Source: Ignavibacteriales bacterium
GTDB lineage: Bacteria; Bacteroidota; Ignavibacteria; Ignavibacteriales; Ignavibacteriaceae
Direction: 5' to 3'
DNA: 64,000 nt
NCBI GenBank assembly: GCA_016700155.1
Contig: CP065001.1
Location: 744,001 to 808,000, forward strand
In this document: positions 48,701 through 55,074 of the stretch, piece after piece
How positions within the stretch are numbered: position 1 is the stretch's first letter
How the letters are laid out: each line of letters begins with the position of its first letter
Notes under the pieces: generated by a model
Databases searched by the model: none
Told to the model about the DNA's origin: nothing
What the model saw: only the letters and a program-made list of their open reading frames with translations
Made by a program: the position numbers and the translations under genes

Positions 48701-48854
48701 TAATCTAAGTGTTGGTGCGGGCGGTAGCATGAATGGGAGTTTTGGAGTTGTTACTACTAAAAGTCAGAATCTTATGGAAAAAGCAGATAAATTAATAAAG
48801 GAAAATATGAGGCTGGAAAAAAATCGTAAACCTGTTCTGTTTTTTACAAAATAA
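42717..48854 (+). CDS. Sec-exported RHS/YD-repeat protein with unrecognised Gly-rich tip (RHS2)
   Basis: 2045 residues from the ATG at 42717, chosen because GAGGTGG lies before it and the signal peptide (MKRALTFAIIVICGMISFK...YAQS) starts there. Colinear with RHS1: TGEKFNERGY, YNANVEHR, WIIGYKGFALQTLNFEAN, a Gly/Pro linker near 950 (ESGGGEELPQNPWDPPLPGE) with the same beta-rich insert, YD repeats, and the core end GRWLQVDPLADKYPGWSPYN...YFDPNGMS near 1865. The tip (1866-2045) differs fully from RHS1: a charged Lys/Thr linker, then Gly-rich beta-like segments (AIALGGGYNFEIGIGMD, VGLNLSVGAGGSMNGSFG). It has no nuclease motif and might act on membranes. A small two-helix membrane protein follows. 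Confidence 0.88.
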   Translation: MKRALTFAIIVICGMISFKLYAQSQYIPQSTGEKFNERGYIKSTSKSLTNNEIVSDYDGNLSIVYSSPVKAPNDMGGDITITYNANVEHRMFVRDEYYSWDNNYGYPVNSSEWIIGYKGFALQTLNFEANFYSNKLNDPYTINNLQGEEIPLLIPGYSYSNNIGNSTNGLPPEFYQTDYIVLLLADGSSTTLTNSQANSRVGMYVSNSLDDPTYAIVEFINSNQYLRRMYLKKGDGLTYFFVEDSAKFYDYSPYSLERDPRIMYLTEIWSPNGDTLRFNYAYAGDQQCLVSGHDYGRKLFTGMGVSKGSTFSGAEFYLDYITVDLYGVSHVRQIKIENTSRDDDYYLNILWGTETGSSWFSPNRANSISNTKSKHVASIVDNMGRKDEFFYQSDKKFYKDFDEYFSFFAPLYKLKSIEYFNGKKSVFNYLDHLPNIAFKFQKPGSFAFNSEFLNTTQRDKETSIMMDSINRYNSFEEIQSEFQTVKYEYGSSYTTFNPNRLQSIGIWTQTRTTNKDFLDNSSPNEINSAKYFSKYIAGFAINWNMDFTSVIKLEKEIEVSDNIRRVKIHNYDIGTEQLNSFYNGTFRLINDIVSDRNLAMNDSLVRTINYEYVHESINFMSLHPYFTKDFVTIEKTIDSKGLTTSRLFYNIFDSNGLMNPESRYKMSILKSSKIYNGSLISDSVVYSYDLNYSGTKFGKLLSEINYTDPSKPITTLFEYNTSGTLPSPWNNMYPNLYKWHLNSTNLDNKVFTHYKYSESAFDVDSVVYDPGGYQYVFNENWEIIDTIIVPPRYKYFLKYSINGKLELTDGTIKDSTIKCLVNGFYMQEPLKTSVVFNGDDTLTYTAVRNLKGNVTQEIDVNGFYSEYFYDGDGRIVKANLPGSFPVGSQVFIDTTAIRYIDDPKLERTLLMRTDGYFFVDPIGIRIESYAGDEVAQGDGMVGEDSESGGGEELPQNPWDPPLPGETPPSVFYYGFLNEPMILSNVITVDEAMLTLKMDWSQISGDQEKRFGIYGITQSYNYGQASYNTIGNITVDFTDNSISTIDVSSIVNAIKAAGQNLYGFKFIASLEDYSRDCYTTLTFSTDTLLYLDVSLVVNSIDTSTTAGSVLYTYDDIADKIEMTKRFNFDPLNPLNEESLFEYDAMGQLRRAKVLGTNGYEIKEETKPNYLGLTSETKDAENRKQFFKYDGFSRPKEQRYVTDSPSSPKKTFTYEPLLNYEVSTSTDEDNKYVKTYSDKVGNIIKEEKDSIITEFYYNGINQLDSVKTPAGKILKYKYDSRGRLSERTTPDDGTYKFKYDKLGNLRFKYHNSGNYPVFFTKYDTLNRPEIVAEAVVSGGIEYLNPESTYASETNESNRLMQYMYDKYEKTGAFVNMTNPTILSLINKFNHKGRLAAIAFRSKTTDPWSYKVFAYDSRGRVKELWVKFEDKSWKQIINKYDHFGNLVKQSIPADFHYWYDYDRQGRLKEVRTSADDNKSLAKLEAVLDYNKDNKILQLAYPDLQETQDRITYTYDNRGRLYSLQNLIIFDTGEELIDEYGRFVENLTYSANGNIISQYISNMSNTSWSPLNLSYTYDALNRLTQTKNNGIEIESYTYNADGNFGTKNRPDKTMSYNYYSNTNRLYAAQINGMFKTYNYDAKGNVISDGLRNVNSLTYDYRNLPLSMVKPGTGTLSYKYDESGNRIYKDAVSTKEYYLRDHSGRELAIYDGTTNKIKMTNIYANGLIGRADAHWTPDSLCVEEIPGQPCYYIYFDSRKDERFYYIKDHLGNIRAVVDSTGVPVSGYDYYPYGEVLRQYQTGASVTDRYKFTEKERDIETNYDYFGARYYDSELGRWLQVDPLADKYPGWSPYNYTMNNPLRYFDPNGMSVATPTPDDEKKNSKTTEKKETKNNQKGLNITAFSGAIALGGGYNFEIGIGMDAQGNFKLFGSFGPSVGVAANIGLESVYMPDFTTEDLQTTNNMNETTSEIEIPLVAPGLGINVVLDSQNNSHTPRGVGLNLSVGAGGSMNGSFGVVTTKSQNLMEKADKLIKENMRLEKNRKPVLFFTK

Positions 48855-48856
48855 AC

Positions 48857-49111
48857 ATGAATAATTTCATTATCTATATATTATCTCTTATCGTTGCTGG
48901 GTTGATTAATTTAGCTTTGAGATTAAAAGCACTTAAATTATTAAAAAATGAATTTGTTGTTTTTAAATTTAGAATACTTTTAAATTTGAGATTCCCAACT
49001 AAAGAATACTTTATGGGAAACGGCTGGAGTTATTGGCTCGTTCATATGATATTAGGCTACATTGAAATTTTTATTTTTATAGTTGGTTATTTTATTTTTA
49101 TACAAAAATAA
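48857..49111 (+). CDS. Small two-helix membrane protein, candidate immunity for RHS2
   Basis: 84 residues starting 2 bp after the RHS2 stop. Helices at about 4-24 and 62-82, with a basic middle part. Not recognised. A membrane-bound immunity protein would fit a tip that acts on membranes or in the periplasm; this is inference from position and layout. Confidence 0.6.
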   Translation: MNNFIIYILSLIVAGLINLALRLKALKLLKNEFVVFKFRILLNLRFPTKEYFMGNGWSYWLVHMILGYIEIFIFIVGYFIFIQK

Positions 49112-49384
49112 TAATTTGACAATGAAAATTTTGTAGGCTTAATGAATCTAAATGCTCAAGATTAAGCATTTATTTAAACTAACTACTTTTTCATTTTCAA
49201 TTCGAAAAAATATCGGATGTCAATTATTTAACTGAAAGTAAACAATGCCTCAGCTTAGATTGCTTTTTGTAATCTTTTTACTTTTTATATTTTAACAATT
49301 AATTTTATGTTAATCTAATTCATTATGCATTATTACTACTTAACCTTGTAAAAGATTCTTAGGAGTTATGTAGTTGATTGTCAA

Positions 49385-49508
49385 CATTAATGACAAATAC
49401 AAGCCTGCCTGCCGGCAAGGCAGGTTCACACCGAAAAGGAACGCGACACAGAAACCAACTCTGATTACTTTGGTGCAAGATATTACGACAGCGAACTTGG
49501 CAGGTGGC
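49385..49508 (+). pseudogene. Fragment of a third RHS core end
   Basis: The DNA from ACAAATACAAG through GGAACGCGACACAGAAACC to TACGACAGCGAACTTGGC ending AGGTGGC corresponds to the conserved KYKFTEKERDTE...YYDSELGRW block of RHS1 (32160-32250) and RHS2 (48120-48212). It stops at the RW codons and carries a 21-bp insertion. A remnant of a displaced RHS cassette. Confidence 0.8.
49404..49424. repeat. REP-like GC-rich palindrome inserted in the RHS remnant
   Basis: CCTGCCTGCCGGCAAGGCAGG is a near-perfect palindrome, very GC-rich for this genome. It splits the RHS text between TACAAG and TTCAC, which are adjacent (apart from one or two bases) in the intact copies. A mobile or duplicated REP-type unit is likely. 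Confidence 0.6.
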
Positions 49509-49607
49509 ACTATCTTTAACTCTTTGTGGTGAAGTATCTTTTTGTCTCATATAATAGCTGAACAAACTAAGTTGTAATTTGCAATTTTTAATGCTTTACT
49601 CAAATTA

Positions 49608-49735
49608 GTAGAACTATAGATTCCTTAAACCCACCAAATAACTAACATTCCAACGGTGATTTCATAAACATTAATTAACTGGTGTAGTGTGTTCAATAAA
49701 ATACCACATAAAGAAATTGTAGAGTTTTATACAAG
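49608..49735 (+). pseudogene. Duplicated promoter and first codons of gspF
   Basis: The stretch matches 33823-33975: GATTCCTTAAACCCACC, AACATTAATTAACTGGTGTA and then GTGTTCAATAAAATACCACA, which encodes MFNKIPHKEIVEF against MFKKIPHKEIVDF of GspF. After about 13 codons the similarity ends and the frame (65 codons, to 49886) runs into the downstream regulator gene. The inverted repeat is damaged: GTAGAACTA joins directly to TAGATTCC, with about 24 bp lost between the arms. Confidence 0.82.
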
Positions 49736-49791
49736 CACAAAACGTAATAAAAATAAACATTATAAGATTAGCTTTTCTGCATTCAAGCCCA

Positions 49792-50460
49792 TTAAACAAG
49801 CTTATGTTCTTCTTCATTTTTACTCAAGACTTCGTGAGCAAAATGAACTAATTCAGTGGAGCTATGTAAATTGTATTTTTGAATAATCTTACTCCTATGA
49901 GTTTCCACTGTACGGGTTGAGACATACAGCTTTTCAGCAATTTCTTTAGAAGTAAATCCTTTTGCCAGGCAATATAAAATTTCATTTTCTCTTTTCGTTA
50001 AACCCTCTAATTCAATCAGTTTTTGTTTTGTTACCGTTTCAGGTTTAAATGGTTTTTGTGAAAAACGGAATAGGAAGACATCACCAAGCATCACACTTTT
50101 TATTGCCAGGTTTAATTCATTAGGGCATATATTTTTGCTTATCACACCCTTAGTCAGATCCCATAGTCTTGTCCTACAAATTTCCTGATCTTCACTTAGT
50201 GACATAAGAATTATTTTAATTTTTGAATTCAGTTCCTCGATTGCCTCAACTGTCGGCAATATTTCCGGATTGGAAATACACATATCTAATAACACAATAT
50301 CTGGCGGATTTTTTTTACACTTGGATAAAGTCTCTGCCCCATCTTCAGCTTCATCAATTACAATGAGGTGAGGTATTGAATTCAAAAGCTGAATAATACC
50401 TTCCTTAACTAATCTCTGGTTCTCCGCAACGATAATTTTAATAAGATTCCCTTGTACCAT
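49792..50460 (-). CDS. Orphan LuxR-type response regulator with altered receiver
   Basis: 222 residues. The C-terminal LuxR helix-turn-helix is canonical (LTKRENEILYCLAKGFTSKE, then YVSTRTVETHRSKIIQKYNL). The receiver keeps Asp in IVLLDMCIS but the usual acidic pair is changed (IIVAENQRLVKEG) and the conserved Lys is in GVISKN. No kinase gene is next to it. The damaged acidic pocket suggests weak or no phosphorylation. It ends inside the frame of the gspF remnant, so the duplication landed at its 3' end. It could compete for the same DNA sites as the NarL-type regulator at 21405. Confidence 0.88.
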   Translation of the reverse strand: MVQGNLIKIIVAENQRLVKEGIIQLLNSIPHLIVIDEAEDGAETLSKCKKNPPDIVLLDMCISNPEILPTVEAIEELNSKIKIILMSLSEDQEICRTRLWDLTKGVISKNICPNELNLAIKSVMLGDVFLFRFSQKPFKPETVTKQKLIELEGLTKRENEILYCLAKGFTSKEIAEKLYVSTRTVETHRSKIIQKYNLHSSTELVHFAHEVLSKNEEEHKLV

Positions 50461-51391
50461 AATGCCTGCTCCGTGTTAATTGTTAAATTTTTTGTTCATC
50501 TCCATTTTTAAATTTTGCTTTGGTTCAAAATTGAAAACACAATTTTAGAATAAAATAATTTGCATAAATATTTTATTAATAAATTATGTACAGCGTAGTA
50601 ATTGAATTTTATTTTAAGGACAGATAAAATCGATGTGCTAGATAAGAAAAATGAATGGAACTCTTTTCGAACTGTAAACCCATTGCCAAGAAATTGCATC
50701 CCAAGACTCTGCTCGTTAATGGAACCCACTATGTATTTATCTACCATTGGAATATGTCATTCACAATGGAGTGCCAACATAAAAAAAACTATTGGATGGG
50801 TCAAGATTAAAATTACATTTTATGTATTAAGAAACTAATATCAAATTTGATCGGGATCCAAAAGTGTAAAGAAATGTTGCAGCAGGTAAAAAATGGCATA
50901 GCTCCATTTTTTTATTGAAATAAAATGTGTGTCTAGATAAAATTTTACGGCGAATCACAGTTACTACGTCAGTGTTATAAATAAAATTCTGAACTGATAT
51001 GTATTGTCAATTTTCCATTAAAAGAGATAATAGAATTATTTTTCCGTATTGCTTGATTTTTATTCTATTCCTTTAGAAGTTGCAAATGGCTTTTGAATGA
51101 TGACTTTGATGAGGGTGGAAAAAACGGAGTTACGAAAGCTGATTTCCTACCAGGTACTGCTGCGGATATATTATGAACAGGGGTTGATAGTCAACAAATA
51201 ACAAAATCACTAATTCTTACTTTCTAACTTAATTCATATTCAGAATTATAGGGCGAAGGGTTTTGACGCATTTACAGTTTAATACAATTTCACTCTTTTA
51301 CTTTTTACAGACTCAAATAGTTTTTGAATACAGATACACATCTGTAATCGAAATGGATAGAGTATTAATAATTTATTGGAAAGTTTTTTGG
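50461..51391. other. Intergenic region with possible gene remnant
   Basis: Mostly AT-rich with no clear gene. At about 51057-51229 one frame reads NDDFDEGGKNGVTKADFLPG then TAADIL, a TGA, and TGVDSQQITKSLILTF before a stop. This looks like the end of a decayed protein with a Trp codon turned to TGA, but I cannot name it. The rest holds the promoters of the divergent regulator and OLD nuclease genes. Confidence 0.3.
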
Positions 51392-53182
51392 ATGGGAAAA
51401 TTAAAAAAGCAAACTCTGCCTGAAATTGAATCAACATTAGTTTCTAATGATACTGCAGTTACCAAGCCTAGACTTAATAAATTGATTATAAAAAACTTTA
51501 GAAGTATCGGGCAGAAACCTGTAGAAATAGAATTAGACGATATAGTAGTACTTGTTGGACCTAATAACGTAGGGAAAAGTTCTATTCTAAAAGCCTATGA
51601 ATTAGTGATGAATCATGGTTCAAATAAATGTGCTATGTCAACAGAAGATTTTCCTAATGGTAAAATTGAAGATGGACGATATCCCGAAATAGAATTACAG
51701 ACTATAGTTTATGATAATAGCCCTGGTGAGCAATGGATATTTATAACACAGTCAAAAGAAAAACTTGTTAGAGAAAGATGGATATGGAAAAAAGAAGGGC
51801 AACCAGTAAGACAAGGTTTTAATGTAGAAAAAAATGATTGGGACGATAAAGTTCCTTGGGGCGCACCAAATATCGCAAAATCACGAAGACCTGAACCGCA
51901 CCGAGTAAACGCATTTGATCCACCAGAAGAACAATCCAAAGCTATCACAGACCTTTTAATAAAAATTTTAATTGATAGGATAAAGAGTATAAAAGGTGAC
52001 GATAAAGAAAAATCCACCTATGATTCGATCCTTGAAAATGTTAAGGAATTTCAAAAAAAGGTTGTAAATGATTCACAAGCTGAAATTAAAAAGGTTGAAG
52101 ATGAATTATCTTCTTCGATAAGTCAGGTATTCTCAAACCATACTATAAAGTTCGATGCAAAACCCGAAGATAATCTTGATAAAGCAATTTCACTATTTAA
52201 AGCTAACCCGCTTTTGTTAATGGGACCTAAAGACGGATATCTAAGTACAATTGATAGACAAGGAAGTGGAGTTAGAAGAACACTTTTATGGACAGCTCTT
52301 AGAATTATTACAGAAAACCAAAAGACTTCAAGTAAAACCGATGAAACTGTTACAGTTCGACCAAATGTTCTTTTATTAGATGAACCGGAAATATGTTTAC
52401 ATCCAAATGCAATCAGAGATGCTTGCAATGTATTATATAATCTCCCCAAATCTGGAAGATGGCAGGTTATGGTAACAACACATTCACCGGCATTTATTGA
52501 CATATCAAGAGATAATACAACAATCATAAGGGTCTATAAAGATGACAGAGGTGATGTTCAAGGAACAACAGTATATAGACCTAGTACAGTGAACTTAACA
52601 AAAGACGATAGAGAAAATCTTAAACTACTAAATATTTTTGATCCTTATGTAGCTGAGTTTTTCTTTGGTGGTAAAACAATAATCGTTGAGGGTGATACTG
52701 AATACACTGCTTTAAAATTCGTTATTGCCCATAAACCAGAATCATATAAAAATGTACATATCATAAGGGCTAGAGGGAAGGCAACAATTGTTTCGCTGGT
52801 AAAAATCCTAAATCATTTCGGTTCAAACTTCTCAGTATTACATGATAGCGATATCCCTACAGCGATAAGGAATGGTAAGACAATTGTTAACGGTGCATGG
52901 ACTAAAAACAATGATATAATGAAAGAGATTAAAAATAAGCAAAGCAATTTCAAAGTACGACTTTTTGCCTCAGTCCCAAACTTTGAGTTTGCATTTCTTG
53001 GAGTAAAAGTCGATAACGAAAAACCCTACAACGCATTGTTGCAACTAAAAGAAAGCTCTGAAGTTTTTAGCAATATCGAAAAATTATTGAGTGTTCTTAT
53101 TTCAGATTCTAAAGATTTACCTGTTGGATGCATTGAATGGAATTCGATTGAACAATTAAAAAAGGAATTGGAGGAAAATTAA
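51392..53182 (+). CDS. OLD-family ATPase with TOPRIM nuclease domain
   Basis: 596 residues from the ATG at 51392; an upstream start at 51263 would add 43 residues of unconvincing sequence. Walker A VGPNNVGKSS (about 56-64), the ABC-type region, Walker B LLLDEPEICLHPNA with the His switch THSP, then a TOPRIM domain (TIIVEGDTEYTALKF, and FSVLHDSDIPT with the DxD pair). OLD proteins are DNA-binding ATP-dependent nucleases, many of them phage-defence effectors. No Gabija-type helicase (GajB) gene is next to it. Its stop is 1 bp before the next ATG, so it is translated with the transporter genes. Confidence 0.88.
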   Translation: MGKLKKQTLPEIESTLVSNDTAVTKPRLNKLIIKNFRSIGQKPVEIELDDIVVLVGPNNVGKSSILKAYELVMNHGSNKCAMSTEDFPNGKIEDGRYPEIELQTIVYDNSPGEQWIFITQSKEKLVRERWIWKKEGQPVRQGFNVEKNDWDDKVPWGAPNIAKSRRPEPHRVNAFDPPEEQSKAITDLLIKILIDRIKSIKGDDKEKSTYDSILENVKEFQKKVVNDSQAEIKKVEDELSSSISQVFSNHTIKFDAKPEDNLDKAISLFKANPLLLMGPKDGYLSTIDRQGSGVRRTLLWTALRIITENQKTSSKTDETVTVRPNVLLLDEPEICLHPNAIRDACNVLYNLPKSGRWQVMVTTHSPAFIDISRDNTTIIRVYKDDRGDVQGTTVYRPSTVNLTKDDRENLKLLNIFDPYVAEFFFGGKTIIVEGDTEYTALKFVIAHKPESYKNVHIIRARGKATIVSLVKILNHFGSNFSVLHDSDIPTAIRNGKTIVNGAWTKNNDIMKEIKNKQSNFKVRLFASVPNFEFAFLGVKVDNEKPYNALLQLKESSEVFSNIEKLLSVLISDSKDLPVGCIEWNSIEQLKKELEEN

Positions 53183-53183
53183 A

Positions 53184-54308
53184 ATGAAAGTAAAAAATCT
53201 TTTGTTTATCGGTCTTGTTTTTATCTTGCTTATGTCTTGTGGAGGGAAAGAGGATAATAAAATAAAAATAGGGGCAATCGTTTTTTTATCGGGGGATGCC
53301 GCAGAATATGGTGCCTGGGTAAAAAATGGACTTGAATTAGCTAAGGATGAAATAAACAGGAAGGAAGATATAAATTTTGAAAAAATTGAGATAGTATATG
53401 AAGATGATAAATCAACTCCTAAAGAAGCCGTGACTGCTTTTAATAAGATGATGAGTGAGTTTGCATATCCTATAATCATTGCAGGATTAACTAGTTCAAG
53501 TACACTCTCAATTACTCCCTTAGCCGAAAAAAACAAGGTGGTGCTATTTTCTCCTTGCTCCTCAAATCCTAAAATTTCATCCGCTGGAGATTATATTTTT
53601 AGGAATTGGCCATCAGACAATTTAGAAGGTGAAGCGATGGCTAGATTTGCATATAACGCATTGAATATTAAAAAAGTGGCGATCGTTGCATTAAATAATG
53701 ATTATGGTTTAGGTCTTAGGGAAGTATTTACAAATAATTTTATAAGTGAAGGTGGTGAAGTTGTATACTCTGACCAAATTAATGAAGGACAACGAGAATT
53801 TAGAACAATTATTCAAAAATTAAAATCTGCTAATATTAAGGCAGTATATATCCCTTCGCATGCTCAAGAGTGTGCTCATTTTATCAGACAATCTAAAGAA
53901 CTGGGATATACACCCCAATTTTTAAGTTGTGTAACTTTTCAATCATCTGAGTTATTCAAAATTGCAGGAAATGCAGCTGAAGGCTCATTATTTACTACTC
54001 CGGGTTTTGATATAAATAATAATGATTCTTTAGTTGTTGATTTCAGAAAAAAATATAATTTAAAGTATAATACTGAACCTGAAGTTTTTGCTGCTCAGAG
54101 TTATGACGCCTTAAAAATAATTGCATATGTAATAAAAAACTATGGGTATTCTTCAGAAATAATAAAGAATGAGTTGTATAAAATAAAAAATTACCCAGGA
54201 GTTAGTGGATTAACAACTTTTGATAGTAACGGTGATGTTCAAAAACCAGTAATGATAAAAAAAGTTCAAAATGGTGAGTTCAAAGTTCTTGTAAAAAGTT
54301 ATTTATGA
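53184..54308 (+). CDS. livJ: Branched-chain amino-acid-type ABC substrate-binding lipoprotein
   Basis: 374 residues. Lipobox LLMSCG gives lipidation at Cys19. The periplasmic binding protein type 1 fold of the LivJ group is shown by IKIGAIVFLSGDAAEYGAWVK..., the EIVYEDDKSTPKEAVTAFNK block, and YGLGLREVFTNNF. It should bind an amino acid or short organic acid and pass it to LivHM. Directly after the OLD nuclease and overlapping the methyltransferase gene by 4 bp. The symbol reflects family, not proven substrate. Confidence 0.88.
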   Translation: MKVKNLLFIGLVFILLMSCGGKEDNKIKIGAIVFLSGDAAEYGAWVKNGLELAKDEINRKEDINFEKIEIVYEDDKSTPKEAVTAFNKMMSEFAYPIIIAGLTSSSTLSITPLAEKNKVVLFSPCSSNPKISSAGDYIFRNWPSDNLEGEAMARFAYNALNIKKVAIVALNNDYGLGLREVFTNNFISEGGEVVYSDQINEGQREFRTIIQKLKSANIKAVYIPSHAQECAHFIRQSKELGYTPQFLSCVTFQSSELFKIAGNAAEGSLFTTPGFDINNNDSLVVDFRKKYNLKYNTEPEVFAAQSYDALKIIAYVIKNYGYSSEIIKNELYKIKNYPGVSGLTTFDSNGDVQKPVMIKKVQNGEFKVLVKSYL

Positions 54309-55072
54309 TTGCATATAAAACAATAATTCAGAGCGTAAATTCATTTTATGATAATATTGGACCGTTATATGATATTATCTATCCAAATTATGAAAAAATT
54401 GAAGCTGGACTTATAAAATCATTGTCCCAAAAAAAAATAATCAATAATAACCAAAAAATATTGGATGTAGGATGTGGCAGCGGATATTTTTTAAGGGAAT
54501 TAGAAAAATTAAATAATAATCTAGTGCTGACAGGATTGGATATCAGTAAAAAAAGCATAGCTAATGCAATTATATTAACAAAAAAAGAATCCAAGATTAG
54601 ATATAAAAAAGAAGATATCATTGAATACAATGGAGATAAATTTGATGTAATTGTATGTTTAGGTAATACACTTATTCATTATCCTCTTCTGTACCAAAAA
54701 AAAATACTTAATAAGTTGTATACCTTACTAAATAGTAGCGGATTATTGCTAATTGATATCTACAAAGACTGGCAGAAATATTTTAGTGATATTAAAAGAT
54801 TTGAACCGAAAGGTTATAAAACAAATAAATTAACTTACTTTTCCTTTATTTATACAATTGGATCTAAGCATTATATAAAAAGAAATGTCTGTTTTGCCAA
54901 ATATAAAAACAAAAAAAAACAAGAAATGCCCTTTGAATTCAAACAATATGTAATAAAACAATACCCTTTTATTTTAGACCGGAATAGGAGAGGATTAAGT
55001 TTTAAAGATATTGAGGAGGTTGAATTAGAGGATAAACTTAAACTTTATAAGTACTTTATGTTAAAAAAATAA
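54305..55072 (+). CDS. Class I SAM-dependent methyltransferase
   Basis: 255 residues. SAM-binding motif I ILDVGCGSGYFLRELEK, motif II acidic residue in LTGLDISKKSI, and motif IV-like FDVIVCLGNTLIHY. The C-terminal half is rich in Lys/Tyr and not recognised; it may be a small-molecule methyltransferase. Its place between transporter components is unusual and no partner enzyme is visible. Confidence 0.8.
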   Translation: MIAYKTIIQSVNSFYDNIGPLYDIIYPNYEKIEAGLIKSLSQKKIINNNQKILDVGCGSGYFLRELEKLNNNLVLTGLDISKKSIANAIILTKKESKIRYKKEDIIEYNGDKFDVIVCLGNTLIHYPLLYQKKILNKLYTLLNSSGLLLIDIYKDWQKYFSDIKRFEPKGYKTNKLTYFSFIYTIGSKHYIKRNVCFAKYKNKKKQEMPFEFKQYVIKQYPFILDRNRRGLSFKDIEEVELEDKLKLYKYFMLKK

Positions 55073-55074
55073 CT

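Noticed and set aside
49359..49565. Minus-strand frame of 68 codons as a small gene
   Set aside because: It is opposite the RHS remnant and its frame matches the opposite-strand shadow seen in RHS1 (32172-32363).
50602..50838. 78-codon plus-strand frame as a gene
   Set aside because: No Shine-Dalgarno, no recognisable pattern, irregular composition, and in a region with other signs of decay.
51263..53182. OLD nuclease as the GajA half of a Gabija system
   Set aside because: No UvrD-like helicase (GajB) gene lies beside it; the next genes are transporter components.
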